A DNA stretch of 64,000 bases, from the NCBI GenBank assembly GCA_035235625.1, contig CP141146.1, forward strand, positions 12,022,501 through 12,086,500. Reading direction: 5' to 3'. Positions within the stretch are counted from its first letter, which is position 1. Each line of letters starts with the position of its first letter. Shown piece after piece: positions 1-11,000 of this stretch. The notes under the pieces are model-generated. The model saw only the letters and a program-made list of their open reading frames with translations, did no database searches and was not told the DNA's origin. Source of the stretch: Saururus chinensis (taxonomy: Eukaryota > Streptophyta > Magnoliopsida > Piperales > Saururaceae). A program made the position numbers and the translations under genes.

Positions 1-1350
1 TGGACACCGATCGGTGTTCGTCTGAAGTCTAACGGTGGTGAATCGACACCACTAGACTGAAACTGTGTCTTGGACTAAACGGAGCAATGCGGCCGAAGAG
101 AGGAGAATGGTGCAAGAGTTCGTTGTCGGCCCGAGGTGGAGCCGGAGGTCCTCTGGCTATTCACAACCACAGAAAACAAAAGGGAAACAAACACGATCTG
201 TCCGATCGGAAAATAGCGGAAGGAGGGGTGCCAAACCGGGGGAGGCGGCAGCCTTGCCATCGTCGGTCCAAGAGAAGGCCAACGGCCAAAGACTAGCGGC
301 ACAACACACTAAAAAAAAGGGAATTTTTATCCCGTTTCAAATATTGCAGAGGGGGCTGAAGGAGGCGGCGACCAGGGCGATGGTAGGGGCGGCAGCCTCA
401 CCGTCGCTGGATTGAGGGGAGGGCCAAAGGCCTGTCACCGTGGCTGGCCACCGGTGGCACAGCCGACGGCCACAACACCCAGTAACCGGACAAAACAACA
501 AAAAAGAAAACATTGCCCGTCTAGATTGGAAAACGACGGAAGGAGAGGTGGCTGCCAGGGGAGACGGTGGTCCGGTTTGGGGGTGGTGGTCTTGTCATTG
601 CCGGGCCGGAAGAGAGCCAGAGGCCCGGCGGCGGCAGCCGGCGACCAGCGGCACAGCAGCAGGTCGCAGTGAACAGAAAATCGAAAAACAAAGGCGGGGT
701 GGCGGAATTTTACCTCACGGCGGCAAAGCAGGGGCGGGGAGACCGGGACAGAGTGTCTAGAGGCAATCTTGGTCAGGGCGGAGCAAGGGTGAAGAGATGG
801 TGGCCATGCAACAGCCGATGGCGGCGAATCGGGGTAGAAACCATGATTCGGTCTCTGTTCAGCTGAAACAAAAAAAAAAAGAAACGGGGTGGTGGCGGCC
901 GGCGGGGCCAGGCTAGGGAGGTGGCGGCGATGTCGCCAGGCTAAGGCTGACCGGGCGGAAGCCTGCCGCCGGTAGTCCCTCCGGCCTCACACAGAGAAAA
1001 CTGCCTCTGCTTTCACTGTTCCTCCAGTGGGTCGGGCGTGTTGAGGCGCACCCGATCCGCTTTATGTATTTTTTTTCTTTTTTTTTCATTTTTCTTTCTT
1101 TCTTCCTGTTTATGTTCTCACGTGTCCCATTCGATTTTTGTGCCGAAAAAATTTATGGGATGCGTCAAGACCCATGACCTGTGACTAAGCACGACTCCCA
1201 ATACTTACAGACACGAATATTACAAATACGGATACGCCGAAGCGTAAATTTCTTTATCGAAAATACGAGCAGAAAACTGCAGAATATTGCAAAAATTGTA
1301 GAAAGTAGCAGAAAAATATAGAAAATTACAGAAAAATCGGGGATGTTACA
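1..1350 (-). repeat. GC-rich degenerate repeat, LTR-like end at 1350
   Basis: Bases 1-1000 are rich in GGCGGC motifs and carry no credible gene. The segments near 162-230 and 486-550 resemble each other (A-rich run, then GGAAAA, then CGGAAGGAG), suggesting a degenerate repeat of about 320-330 bp. A third weaker match lies near 830-900. The stretch 1260-1350 ends in GGGGATGTTACA, which read on the minus strand is TGTAACATCCCC, a common start of plant Gypsy LTRs. No partner LTR or target duplication is visible, so this is tentative. Confidence 0.35.
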
Positions 1351-1502
1351 TATAGGAGGGCAAAGGACACCGGAGGACGGGATCTTGGCGGTAGTGCTCA
1401 AACACGAAGCATGGTGACGGGGCGGAAAGGGGAACGAGCACGGAGCATAAATGAGTGTAGGATGATTGGGAGCAGAGAAGCGGAGTCGGGTTAAAAACAA
1501 AG

Positions 1503-2690
1503 ACAATTTCGTCCTTTAAAAAGACGAAATCACATTTGGCTTCGACAGACTAAAGGGCGAATTGCGAAGTATGACGATTTCGTCCTTTAGAAGGACAATT
1601 GCCTTAAGCTGATTTTGTCATTTACTTAATCTATTGTAACCTGATTTTGTCCTTTGGAAGGACAAAATCAACTTATACTTGATTTCGTCCTTCCAAAAGA
1701 CAAAATCATATATTTTTTTTATAAAAAAGCCACGCAGGCGCCAACGACTTAGCTGGCACCTACGTGGCAAAAAGCAACACTACTTTGGGAAATATTTTCC
1801 AAAGTGGGTTGATTTGATAAATATTTTTTAAAAATTATAATTTAAATAATTTTCCCTTCAGTTTTTTTTTTTGTTTGTGGACTTTTGTAGGAGAGATGTG
1901 CAGAAAATGTTTTTTTGAGTTTCTTTTGCTATTATAATTGGATGGAAACAATGCTACATGAGTCACATATGTTTGTCATGCTTATATTATTTGATGTTTA
2001 GTTATGTTTGTCACCTTTTGTTTGTGTATGATTTTTTTAACGTACAATTTTTTTTTACATTTAATTAACAACAGATTTATGGTTGGAAAATAGATTAATA
2101 ACAATGTGTAGCATGTCAAGTTTTTTTCGATTGGGAATGAGTTTTTTAGATGTTTTTTGTTGGTTTGGTTTTTTGTTCTTTTGTTTCTGCATTGTTGATA
2201 TTTGCCGGTGGTTGTGTTTTTAACTTTATTCTTTGGTTCATCAAAATTTTTAAAATTCAATACAAGTCTTTGTTACCAAATTTATTTTTGTAGGCATAAA
2301 AATGGATGTCAATCGGTATTAATGAGGTATTTTTTTATATTCGGGTCGGGTTAGGTGGTAAATTATTGGGAAAATTATTTAATTAATAATTTAAAAAAAC
2401 TTATTTACCAATTTAGACTACTTTGGGAAATATTTCTCAAAGTGGTGTTCTTTTTGCCATGCAGGCGTCAGCCAAGCAGCTGGCACTTGTGTGGCTTTTG
2501 TTTTTCAAATTTTTTAGTTAATTTCGTCGTTTAGAAGGACGAAATCAGGTTTACGGTAATTTCGTCCTTCTAAAGGACAAAATCAGGTTAACGTTTTAAA
2601 AGACTTGACCTGATTTCGTAGTTTAGAAGGACAAAATCACCTTAAGGCGATTTCGTCCTTCTAAACTATGAAATCGCCACTCTTACATGA
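1503..2690. mobile_element. Foldback DNA element with long inverted arms made of hairpins
   Basis: The left arm (about 1503-1860) and right arm (about 2365-2690) are inverted copies. Each has, from the outside in, several small hairpins of the GATTTCGTCCTTTAGAAGG type, a block with GCAGGCG and AGCTGGCACC (about 1729-1768 and 2457-2497), and the palindrome CTTTGGGAAATATTTTCCAAAG (near 1783, variant near 2422). The 500-bp centre is AT-rich and has no transposase. This looks like a non-autonomous DNA transposon; class uncertain. Related hairpins recur near 3970-4020. Confidence 0.6.
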
Positions 2691-2749
2691 ATTAGGAGCT
2701 GATAATTTTGGAAAATGTTGTCCTGATCGAGCTCCATCACCAAATTTTG

Positions 2750-2935
2750 CGATCATGGTACATAGGGGGACCATGTTAGGACCATGTTAATATGTAATAC
2801 TCCATTTATCCCACATTAATAGTTCTATTTAATTTTTTTCAATGAATTATTAGTTATTTTAAAAATTAAATAACATCGTTATTAATGTGAAATAGAGGCA
2901 ATCTATATTAGCCCCCTATGTACCATGTTAAATCC
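2750..2935. mobile_element. MITE-like element with terminal inverted repeats
   Basis: CATGGTACATAGGGG near 2753 is matched by CCCCTATGTACCATG near 2913 in inverted orientation. An inner inverted pair (CCACATTAATA / TTATTAATGTG) supports a fold-back structure of about 180 bp without coding capacity. Confidence 0.5.
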
Positions 2936-3235
2936 CTATCCACCATGGTTTGTTACATAGCCCGCTCAAGCTAAACGTCTCTATTTTTTTATAATTAGCT
3001 AGAAGCCACCCTTTAACTGTTCTGTCTTTTATCTACGAGGAAACAAATATGTGAGTTAATAAAACAATTGTAACATTCATTTATGTCGCTCTTATGAACT
3101 ACCATTAGCTCCTTGGAAATTCCAAGAGCTATTTCATAGACATGAACAATCAAACTCTATGTGGAATGTCATACTATTCTTTAAAAAATGAGGCTATTTA
3201 AATCCTTACTCTTTGTAAAAAATATTCTTTTTACA

Positions 3236-3540
3236 CCCTTACATGAATTTGGAGAATGTGCAGCACCCTTACATGAATTTGGAGCTGCTATGGCGATCAT
3301 GTGAGTGATTGTGTCCATTGGAGAATGTGCAACATTAATGATAGCACCCTTACATGAATTGGAGCTGCTATGAATTTGGAGCTACTATGACGATCAAGTG
3401 AGTGATTGTGTCCATTGGAGAATGTGTAGCATTAATGACAACACCCTTACATGAATTTGGAGATGCTAAGAGGATGAGGTGATTTCGTTGTTTTGAACTA
3501 TAAAATCACCACACTTACACAGATTTCGAGCTGCTATCAT
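3236..3540. repeat. Short tandem repeat, about 110 bp unit
   Basis: The phrase ACCCTTACATGAATTTGGAG recurs at about 3236, 3265, 3348 and 3444, with GTGAGTGATTGTGTCCATTG at 3301 and 3400. The copies are imperfect. A related single phrase occurs near 2684. No coding content. Confidence 0.55.
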
Positions 3541-3959
3541 AAAAAACCCATATAGTGAACATAACTATAAGATTTAATCCTCCTCCTCCTATTGAGCTCT
3601 ACCCATTTCCCTCTCTATACCCACCTCTCCCTCGCCCCTCTCTGGCCGGCCCCGATCCTGATCCCACCAACCTTGACCTGGACCCAGAGAGCTTCCTCTC
3701 CGACCCAACGGAGCTCAATACTTCGGTGACGATGCCTCATATTCCTTGCTTTCGAGTTTCTTAGGAGCTAGCATTAGCATCATCGAGATGCTCTTTCGTT
3801 GTAACATCCTCGCTTTTATTGGCCCGACGATGCCAACAAGATCATGCCGATATCTATCCCGCATAGCAACGACAGCTCCATGCACAACTTTATGCAATTT
3901 TTTTTTAAAAAAATCATTGTCGTTTAGAAATCGGCTTCGGTCTAACTGTAGAATTTACG

Positions 3960-4110
3960 CTAAGAGTAGCAATTTCATCGTTTAAAATGACGAAATCACT
4001 TGTCCTTCTAAACGATGAAATTGGGTAAGTCTTTTAGAACGTTAACTCAATTTTATCTTTTAGACGGATGAAAATCATTATTCTAAACAATGAAATTAGC
4101 TAAATTATTA
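3960..4110. repeat. Hairpin cluster related to the 1.5-2.7 kb foldback element
   Basis: Three imperfect palindromes around TTTCATCGTTTAAAATGACG and TTCTAAACGATGAAATTGGG resemble the hairpins in the arms of the element at 1503-2690. This is probably a piece of a related copy or an outer part of the same insertion. Confidence 0.4.
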
Positions 4111-4299
4111 CCGAAAGCGGTCTAAAATGGTAATTGTTTTTATTTATTAAGTCGGGTTACGGTGTTTTCGGGTTTATAGGTCGGGTTCGGGTTTTGATTT
4201 TATAGGATTCGGGTTTTGGTTTTTTAAGTAATGTCGTCGCAAGGAGATTTCGTGAAAAATCGGTGGCGGTAATCTACTTTAAATTTGTTTAACAAGTAT

Positions 4300-5073
4300 A
4301 CCCTTGAGTTAACCCTCCCTCCCTGCCCTGTCTTGCTGCCGACCAGCCTCCACCACCATCCCTCTGCGGCTATCCCTGCAACTCCTCAGTCGTCGTAGAG
4401 GCCAGGTACATCTTCTCCTCCTCTGTCTCTTTCTCTCTCCGCTGTTCTATGAACCTTGGGGCGGGCCGGCAACATTTTTCCGTGTCCAAAATGGGTGTGC
4501 TCGGTTGGTAGAAGGGGAAGCCGGTATGCATGAGCTTCAGAGAAGAATCACTTAAACTTTGATAACTTTTTTGTTGTTTATCCGGTTGTGTTTCATGTAG
4601 ATCTAGAACTTCGGATTTCTACTTTTCTATCACACCGAAGGTGTCGCTTTTGCATGGCTGAATGCTTGCGGGGTTGTGTTGATCGATGATATCCGTAGGA
4701 ATGTTGATCATTTTTGCTTATTCATTTATTTAAACATTAAGGTCGTTACAAAAAATTGATGCGCAAGGGCTACTTGCAGCAACTTGATTGCTGAAGAAAA
4801 AGGGCTTCATTTCATCAATCTAATAGAAAAATTTTAACGTATTTGGTGTTTGGTTGCATGTGGAACAAACAAAAGAATTCTTACCGATCCTCCCAAGAAA
4901 AAAACAATAAAAGAATTCTTAAACTTAGTTACCCCTAACTGAAAATCTTGCGTCAACCACTGTCTGTTTGGCACTAGGTGGTGACTCCCTGCAGAAAAGG
5001 AAAATAAATTTCTCATTTCTGAGTCATTGCTGAGTCCTCGTGAAGGTTTAGAGCTTTATCAGTAACACGAGCC
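4300..5073 (+). promoter_or_regulatory. Probable promoter / 5' UTR region of the Sas10-family gene
   Basis: A pyrimidine-rich, CT-dense stretch at 4310-4445 is followed by a candidate donor (GCCAG|GTACATC, near 4405), and the first coding ATG lies at 5074. This is the usual look of a plant 5' UTR exon plus UTR intron. I see no unambiguous TATA box. No other gene begins here. Confidence 0.35.
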
Positions 5074-8000
5074 ATGGCGAAGGGACCAAAAAGGTCAAAG
5101 TGGGTGTCGAAAAACTTGAGGAAAATCCAGCCCTCTGGGGAAGGTGGCTTCTCGGAACAGAACATGGACGATGAAATTGACGTTTGTAAGCTTCTATTGA
5201 AAAATCCATTTTTGGTTTGATTTGACTCACTTTGGAAATTAAGCATTATGGTTATTGTATGCTTCGTTCTTGTTTCTTTTTGGCCCTTAACAGTCCATAA
5301 AGAGAGAGATTTTATCCCCCTCGATGGAGAAAAGGATTTTGGTGAGTTTTGTATTGATGTCTGTTTTTTAAGCAAATATGATGTTGTTTTAATTGTAAAC
5401 GAACTTATGATTGATAAATTGACAGGAGATGATTCAGATGAAGACATTGAGCAACCTGTATTTGATTTTGAGGTGTGTAGTCTAATGTCATTTGTTTACA
5501 TGTTACACACTGTTTGCTTACATTTTTGTCTGTTTGTTATGTGTATATTTTAATCATTTAACATTTATCAGTTTTTGTTTGACTAGTTCTGGACATTTTC
5601 TCACGTGTCCACTTATGATTCTTTTCCCACCAATTTCCTATGTACAAGCTCAGAACTAGTATAAGGCATTTCACTTGTGATATCATGCTTGTCAGATGAG
5701 CATACTGTTATGACCTGCCCTAGGGGTTGGGTCCACCTTCAGTGTCGGCTTGATTATAAGAATTTGCTTAATTCATTAACTGGGGAAAGTTTAGTAATCT
5801 AATTATTATTGAGCAGTTTTTTTTAAATGTTATTGGGCTTTAGGAATGATTGTGAGGCCCATTATGATTAGGAGTTCAATTAGGACTAGGGTTCTAATAG
5901 AGTCGATATATATGTAGGGGCTATGCCCTAATTGAACAAGTTTGATCAATGAAAAATTAGAGTTTATCTAGTTTAGTTTAATCTTTCTCTAGCCCTAATC
6001 TTTTTCATCTTCCTTTTCACCCAACGATTATTCCCTACGAGAATCCATTTTAGACACCAGTCTATATCAGAGGTATAATTTGGTTGCCAAATTAGTTATT
6101 TTCTTGTTCTATTAGCAACAAAGCCTCTTCCCAACTACTGGTATCCTCAGCTGATTTTGGGTTGTTTCTGTCTAGAGATCCATCGTGGAGTATCTTTTGC
6201 AGTCTTATTTTATATCTAGGATTCATCATATCCAATCAGGTGGCCTGTATGGATATTGGTTGACGCAGGAGGGTGTGAATGGATCGCTGGGAGTTGAGAG
6301 ATCCCAGTTGGCTAGGGGAAATTAGTGGAAAGGGCTGAAGATTTTGTGCCTTTTTGAAAGGTGGTTTGAGAGGAATGATGGTGTTAGGAAGAAGGAAAAT
6401 GGGTGGAGAATACTGAAGTAAGTTGAGGTAGGAGGATATAAAACTCGGGGAGTCCAGATAGAAGATCTTGATGATCTGAAAAAACATGTATGTATCTATT
6501 AAAATGTAGATAAGCTCACGAGAATATACTTGTATTAAAAAAATTACGATGAATGAGACACTTTTTACAACCTGCAAATAGAGGATAATAATCAAGTATA
6601 GTCCTTACAATTTTTAAGAAACGGAAAACAGAAATGATGGAGCAAAAAAATGGTTAAGGCTATGTAAAGAACACAGATATTAGCCAACCAATTCAACTTC
6701 GTTATCATATGTTCATGGGGTAAGTTAGGTGCAAATGTTTATTCACAAACCGTGTAATAGCAGGTGAAGGAATTTCTCTAGCAGTCTTGATTTGCTTCTG
6801 TCAAATCCTACACTTGCTGTAGGACTAGCTGCAGCAGCAGGAGCATATAACAGAAACTGTTGCCCTACGGCTGTTGCACAAAAAGTAACAACGGTTCCTG
6901 CTTCTGGACAAGAAGGAGCTGCTACTGCTGCTGTTGCAGTAGCACACACTGCTGCTTCTTTCAAAAGCAGCAGCATTTGTTGCTGCAGAAGCTGCAGCCA
7001 TGCAGCTGCATCTGTAGCACAACTGCTGCAGTGCAGCTTCTGTAGCAACAATATTTAGCATGGAAGATCTCTTGGGAGTCTTGCTTTTCTTGTGAGATGC
7101 GAGGTCTTGTGAGATTGCAAATCATGGTCAGAGTCACTATTTTCTTTTTCATATAGGTTCTTTTCCTTGAAAAATTAACATGTCAATGATATTGACCTCA
7201 CACAACCTTGTTACAAGATTATTAAGCATAGACTGGCAAATTTATTTGGTAAAAATTTAGGTTGACTTTTCTCTCCTTTTTTTTGTATGTAGAAAGAAGA
7301 TAATGAGAGTGATAACTCTGAGGACGAGGATGGTGGTGATAGTGACGATGATGATTATGTTGAAAGAAGGCCTACTAGCTTTGCTGCAAAAAGTAAGACA
7401 TATCACGTGGTAGAGATGTGATTTTCTATATTCTTTTTGTCTTTTTTCAAGTGTTTTATCCCCTAAGCCAATATACAGGAGAAATGTTTATTCTTTGCAT
7501 GATGTCCACTATGTCTTCTCTCTAGAAGGTGACACTTCTCTTTTAGAGGAGCTCTTTGAAATTCTGTTTGCTCAATATTCTGCTCAGTTTTACCTAGTAT
7601 TTGTGAGAAGTTTAAACCATCACATTTTGTGGTTTTTTAACTTTCTCTATAATGAAGTAAAAGCCTAGGGTAGGGAGTGAATTTTGAAAATAGTGGAGAA
7701 GGAAATGAAATACATATTTTGGACTGAGTTAGGAGAGGCCTTGTTGGACATGGAGATGCAGATAAATTTTCAGTTTTATTCAAACTTATTCGTGGCTACT
7801 TTTTCAGTTTCCAGACAAAAGAACTTTTTAAGGCAGAAGTTTGGTGGAGTCGAGGATGAAATGCGCGATGATCTAGAAGAGGAAGATGATGAAGAAGAAG
7901 ATGCAATGTGGGGTAGAAGGAAGAACATGTACTATGGTGCTGACGTTGTTGACATTGAAGTATGAGACAATTTTGATAGAAGACTAACAAAACTTGCTGC

Positions 8001-11000
8001 TCCTTTGTTCCATATAATTGAGTTTCTGCTGAAATTGTATAGGCAAGGTCAAGTGACGAAGAGGCTCTTAAAGCGGAGGAGGCTGCAGCAATTAGGATGC
8101 AGAGGGAGCGGGCACAATTTCTTAGTGCAAAAGATTTTGGCCTTAAAGATGCTGATGAAGAAGAAAGTGACACCGATGGTCAAGGAAAATCCTTGCAGGT
8201 CAAATATTTTTCATTTATGTTGTTTTTCTTCTCATGTGGTTGGCTTTTGTATTACTAAATACACACTTTTTTGGTAAATGTTACTGTTTGATATAGGGCC
8301 TTTTGGGGGTAAGTGGAACTGCTGAGAAGAGTTATGGTGATAAAATGGAAGAAGATGGAACATGTATTGGTTATGAACAGATTAAAAAAGACTTGAGTGC
8401 ATTGACAGCAGAGGAAAAAATGAATGCTGTTAACAGGTACATTTTTCTTCTTGAAAACTGTGGCAAAAATTAACATACTTTGGGTCCTTTTATAGCTTGT
8501 TACTAGCAGCCAACCTATGCTGCCCATATTGATATTTTGTTTTGATATGGTCCTTCCCATTTTGAAAGGGGATTCTGTCTGTTCATTGGCAATGCTGCAT
8601 GTTTTATATACTTTATTTCGTCAATTTGTAGAAGTATTAACCTGGAATTCCACACCTCGCAAGATCTTGCTGACATTTGTTTCACTATAGGTCCAAATTT
8701 TAATTTAGGGTGGGAGGAGATAATTTCCAAATTCTGGAGAGATCTCGGCTAGATTTTGTGAAACCTTGGCGAGATCTTTATCGCCTATTTCTTGCTGGAA
8801 TTAAACTCCAGTGTCTATTTTCCCGTTTCTTGCTGAGATCTTGGATCTCAGCGATGTAGATCTCTTTGTAAGGACATAATTCCCTCAAGTAATATCTATA
8901 TGAATTTATGTTTGTAAACATTTATCTATTGTTGTATGAATTTCTATACCTGTGTTAAGTAGCTAATTGAATATGCAACGGAATAATGTCCTTGAAACCA
9001 AATAGTCAAGTGTAGCATTTAACAAAGAACTTTAAGAGATGAAAAGTTAGTTATTGAAGAAGCTAAGACAATATTAAGAAGTGGGTAATTAACATTGTAT
9101 CGAAGCCAAAGGCATTCAATACCTGGAGGGACCAGTTGTATAAATTGCCACTCTTATAGGATTTTTTAGGCATTATGTTATTTTGATGTTAGTAGGTTTG
9201 TTTTCAAGTTAATTGGCTGGCCCATAAGGCCCTCTCTTGTTAGTTGGTGGGCCCATACGGCTCTTTATTATTAGGCTTTGTTTATGAGCAAACAGGAAAT
9301 AAGTGTTATGGCCCAGTTTAGGAGGCCCGTTAGGATTAGTTTACTTTATTAATAGTTAAGCTAGGTAATTAGGGAGTTATTAATAATTATGAAATTAGGG
9401 GTAGTTATTTGTAATTTTTATTTAATTATTTTTAAGGGGCTTTTAGGCTAGTGTTTAGACCCGTTTAGGAGTTCTATTTAATGTAAGGGCTATACCTGGA
9501 TTTTACTTGGTGAATGAATGGAATAGAAGCCTTTAACTCTGATTTCCCTTTTTCTCACCGACCTTATCGAATGTCTTGTTTTCCCCCCTTACAACAACTT
9601 CTCTGAACGCTAATTCCTTCCCCTCTTTGTCTAGCCTTCCTTCATCTTCCCTTAACAACTCTACAATTTCCTCCAATAATCACCTGAAGTTCTATTGATC
9701 TACAACATTGATCAGGAAGGCCAGTTCGAACCAGAAGCTCTAGAGGCTGTTTGCACAAGAAAACAGAGCAACAGTTCTCACAAAAAAAATAATAGAGGGG
9801 GCAACTGATGGAAGAAGACGACTCCAGCCTGAATTTCGGCTCCAAATTTGCCATCCTGCACAGTTCCCTCTATTCCGAGCCTCATTCACGCAATCATTTT
9901 GCAGTTTTTTCACAAGATTTTGCTCTCTCTAACATAATCAACCATGGATCGGCGAAGGCACGGGTTCACAGCGAGATTTCCTGCCAATTGTGTGGGGAAT
10001 CCCCTTTGGCGGTGCTAGGGCAACCCAGGGAGGAAGAAGACCTTTGCATAGATGTTTCTGGAAACTGAGAGTTGCAGAAGCCCATCGAGTTGTATTTGGT
10101 CTGGCTCCTGCATATTTCCAGCATCCGGGTCCAGCTTATTCATGCCCTTTTTATTTTATTGTTGCACAATTCGACCTCCTGCTTACCCTGTATTTTGAAC
10201 GGTAGGACTACAAATATGTACTGCATGTGCAGCAGAGCAATAGTGGGCCTGCATACAACATTTTCTGGGATTTGTTGCTCTCCTCTATGTCCCAAGTGCC
10301 GGTTATCACCTTAAGGACATGTGATGTGGAAGTGGTGGTAGAGTGTTATGGCCCAGTTTAGGAGGCCCGTTAGGATTAGTTTACTTTATTAATAGTTAAG
10401 CTAGGTAATTAGAGAGTTATTAATTATTATGAAATTAGGGGGAGTTATTTGTGATTTTTATTTAATTAGTTATAATGGGCTTTTAGGCTAGTGTTTAGGC
10501 CCGTTTACGAGTTCTATTTAATGTAAAGGCAAGGGCTATGCCCTGATTTTACTTGGTTAATGAATGGAATAGAAGCCTTTTAACTCTGATTATCCTTCTT
10601 CTCATTGTCTGAGCTAATCTATTGTCCTGATTTTCCCCCTTTTGTCTAACTTCTCCACGAAAACTCTAATTCCTTCCCCTCTTTGTCTAGCCTTCCCAAT
10701 CTTCCCTTATCAACTCTACAATTTCCTCCAGTATTCACCCATAGTTCTAACCAGGAAAATATTGGCTGGCACATTGTGTAAGAGGTGCAGCCTCCTATTG
10801 AGAAGCTAATGAGAAACATTTTTCCTTAACCCTCCTCTCTCCACTGTCGTCTGCCCCTTTCTCTCCTTACTCTTGTCTCAAACTGGTTCAGCAGAACCAG
10901 CTAGAGGGCCTTGTTTCTCTTCATCTAACCTTGTAGGAGTTACAACACCAGTGCTCTTGTTGTGTGTAGATCCCATGCGTTTATGTGCAATGCTTAGTGG

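Noticed and set aside
65..866. Several overlapping frames in the first kilobase
   Set aside because: They arise from GC-rich repeat sequence, have no recognisable content and overlap each other in different frames.
6743..7061. Ala/Cys/Ser-rich frames on both strands in intron 3
   Set aside because: They are a degenerate CTG/CAG repeat; flanking exons 3 and 4 join in phase without it.
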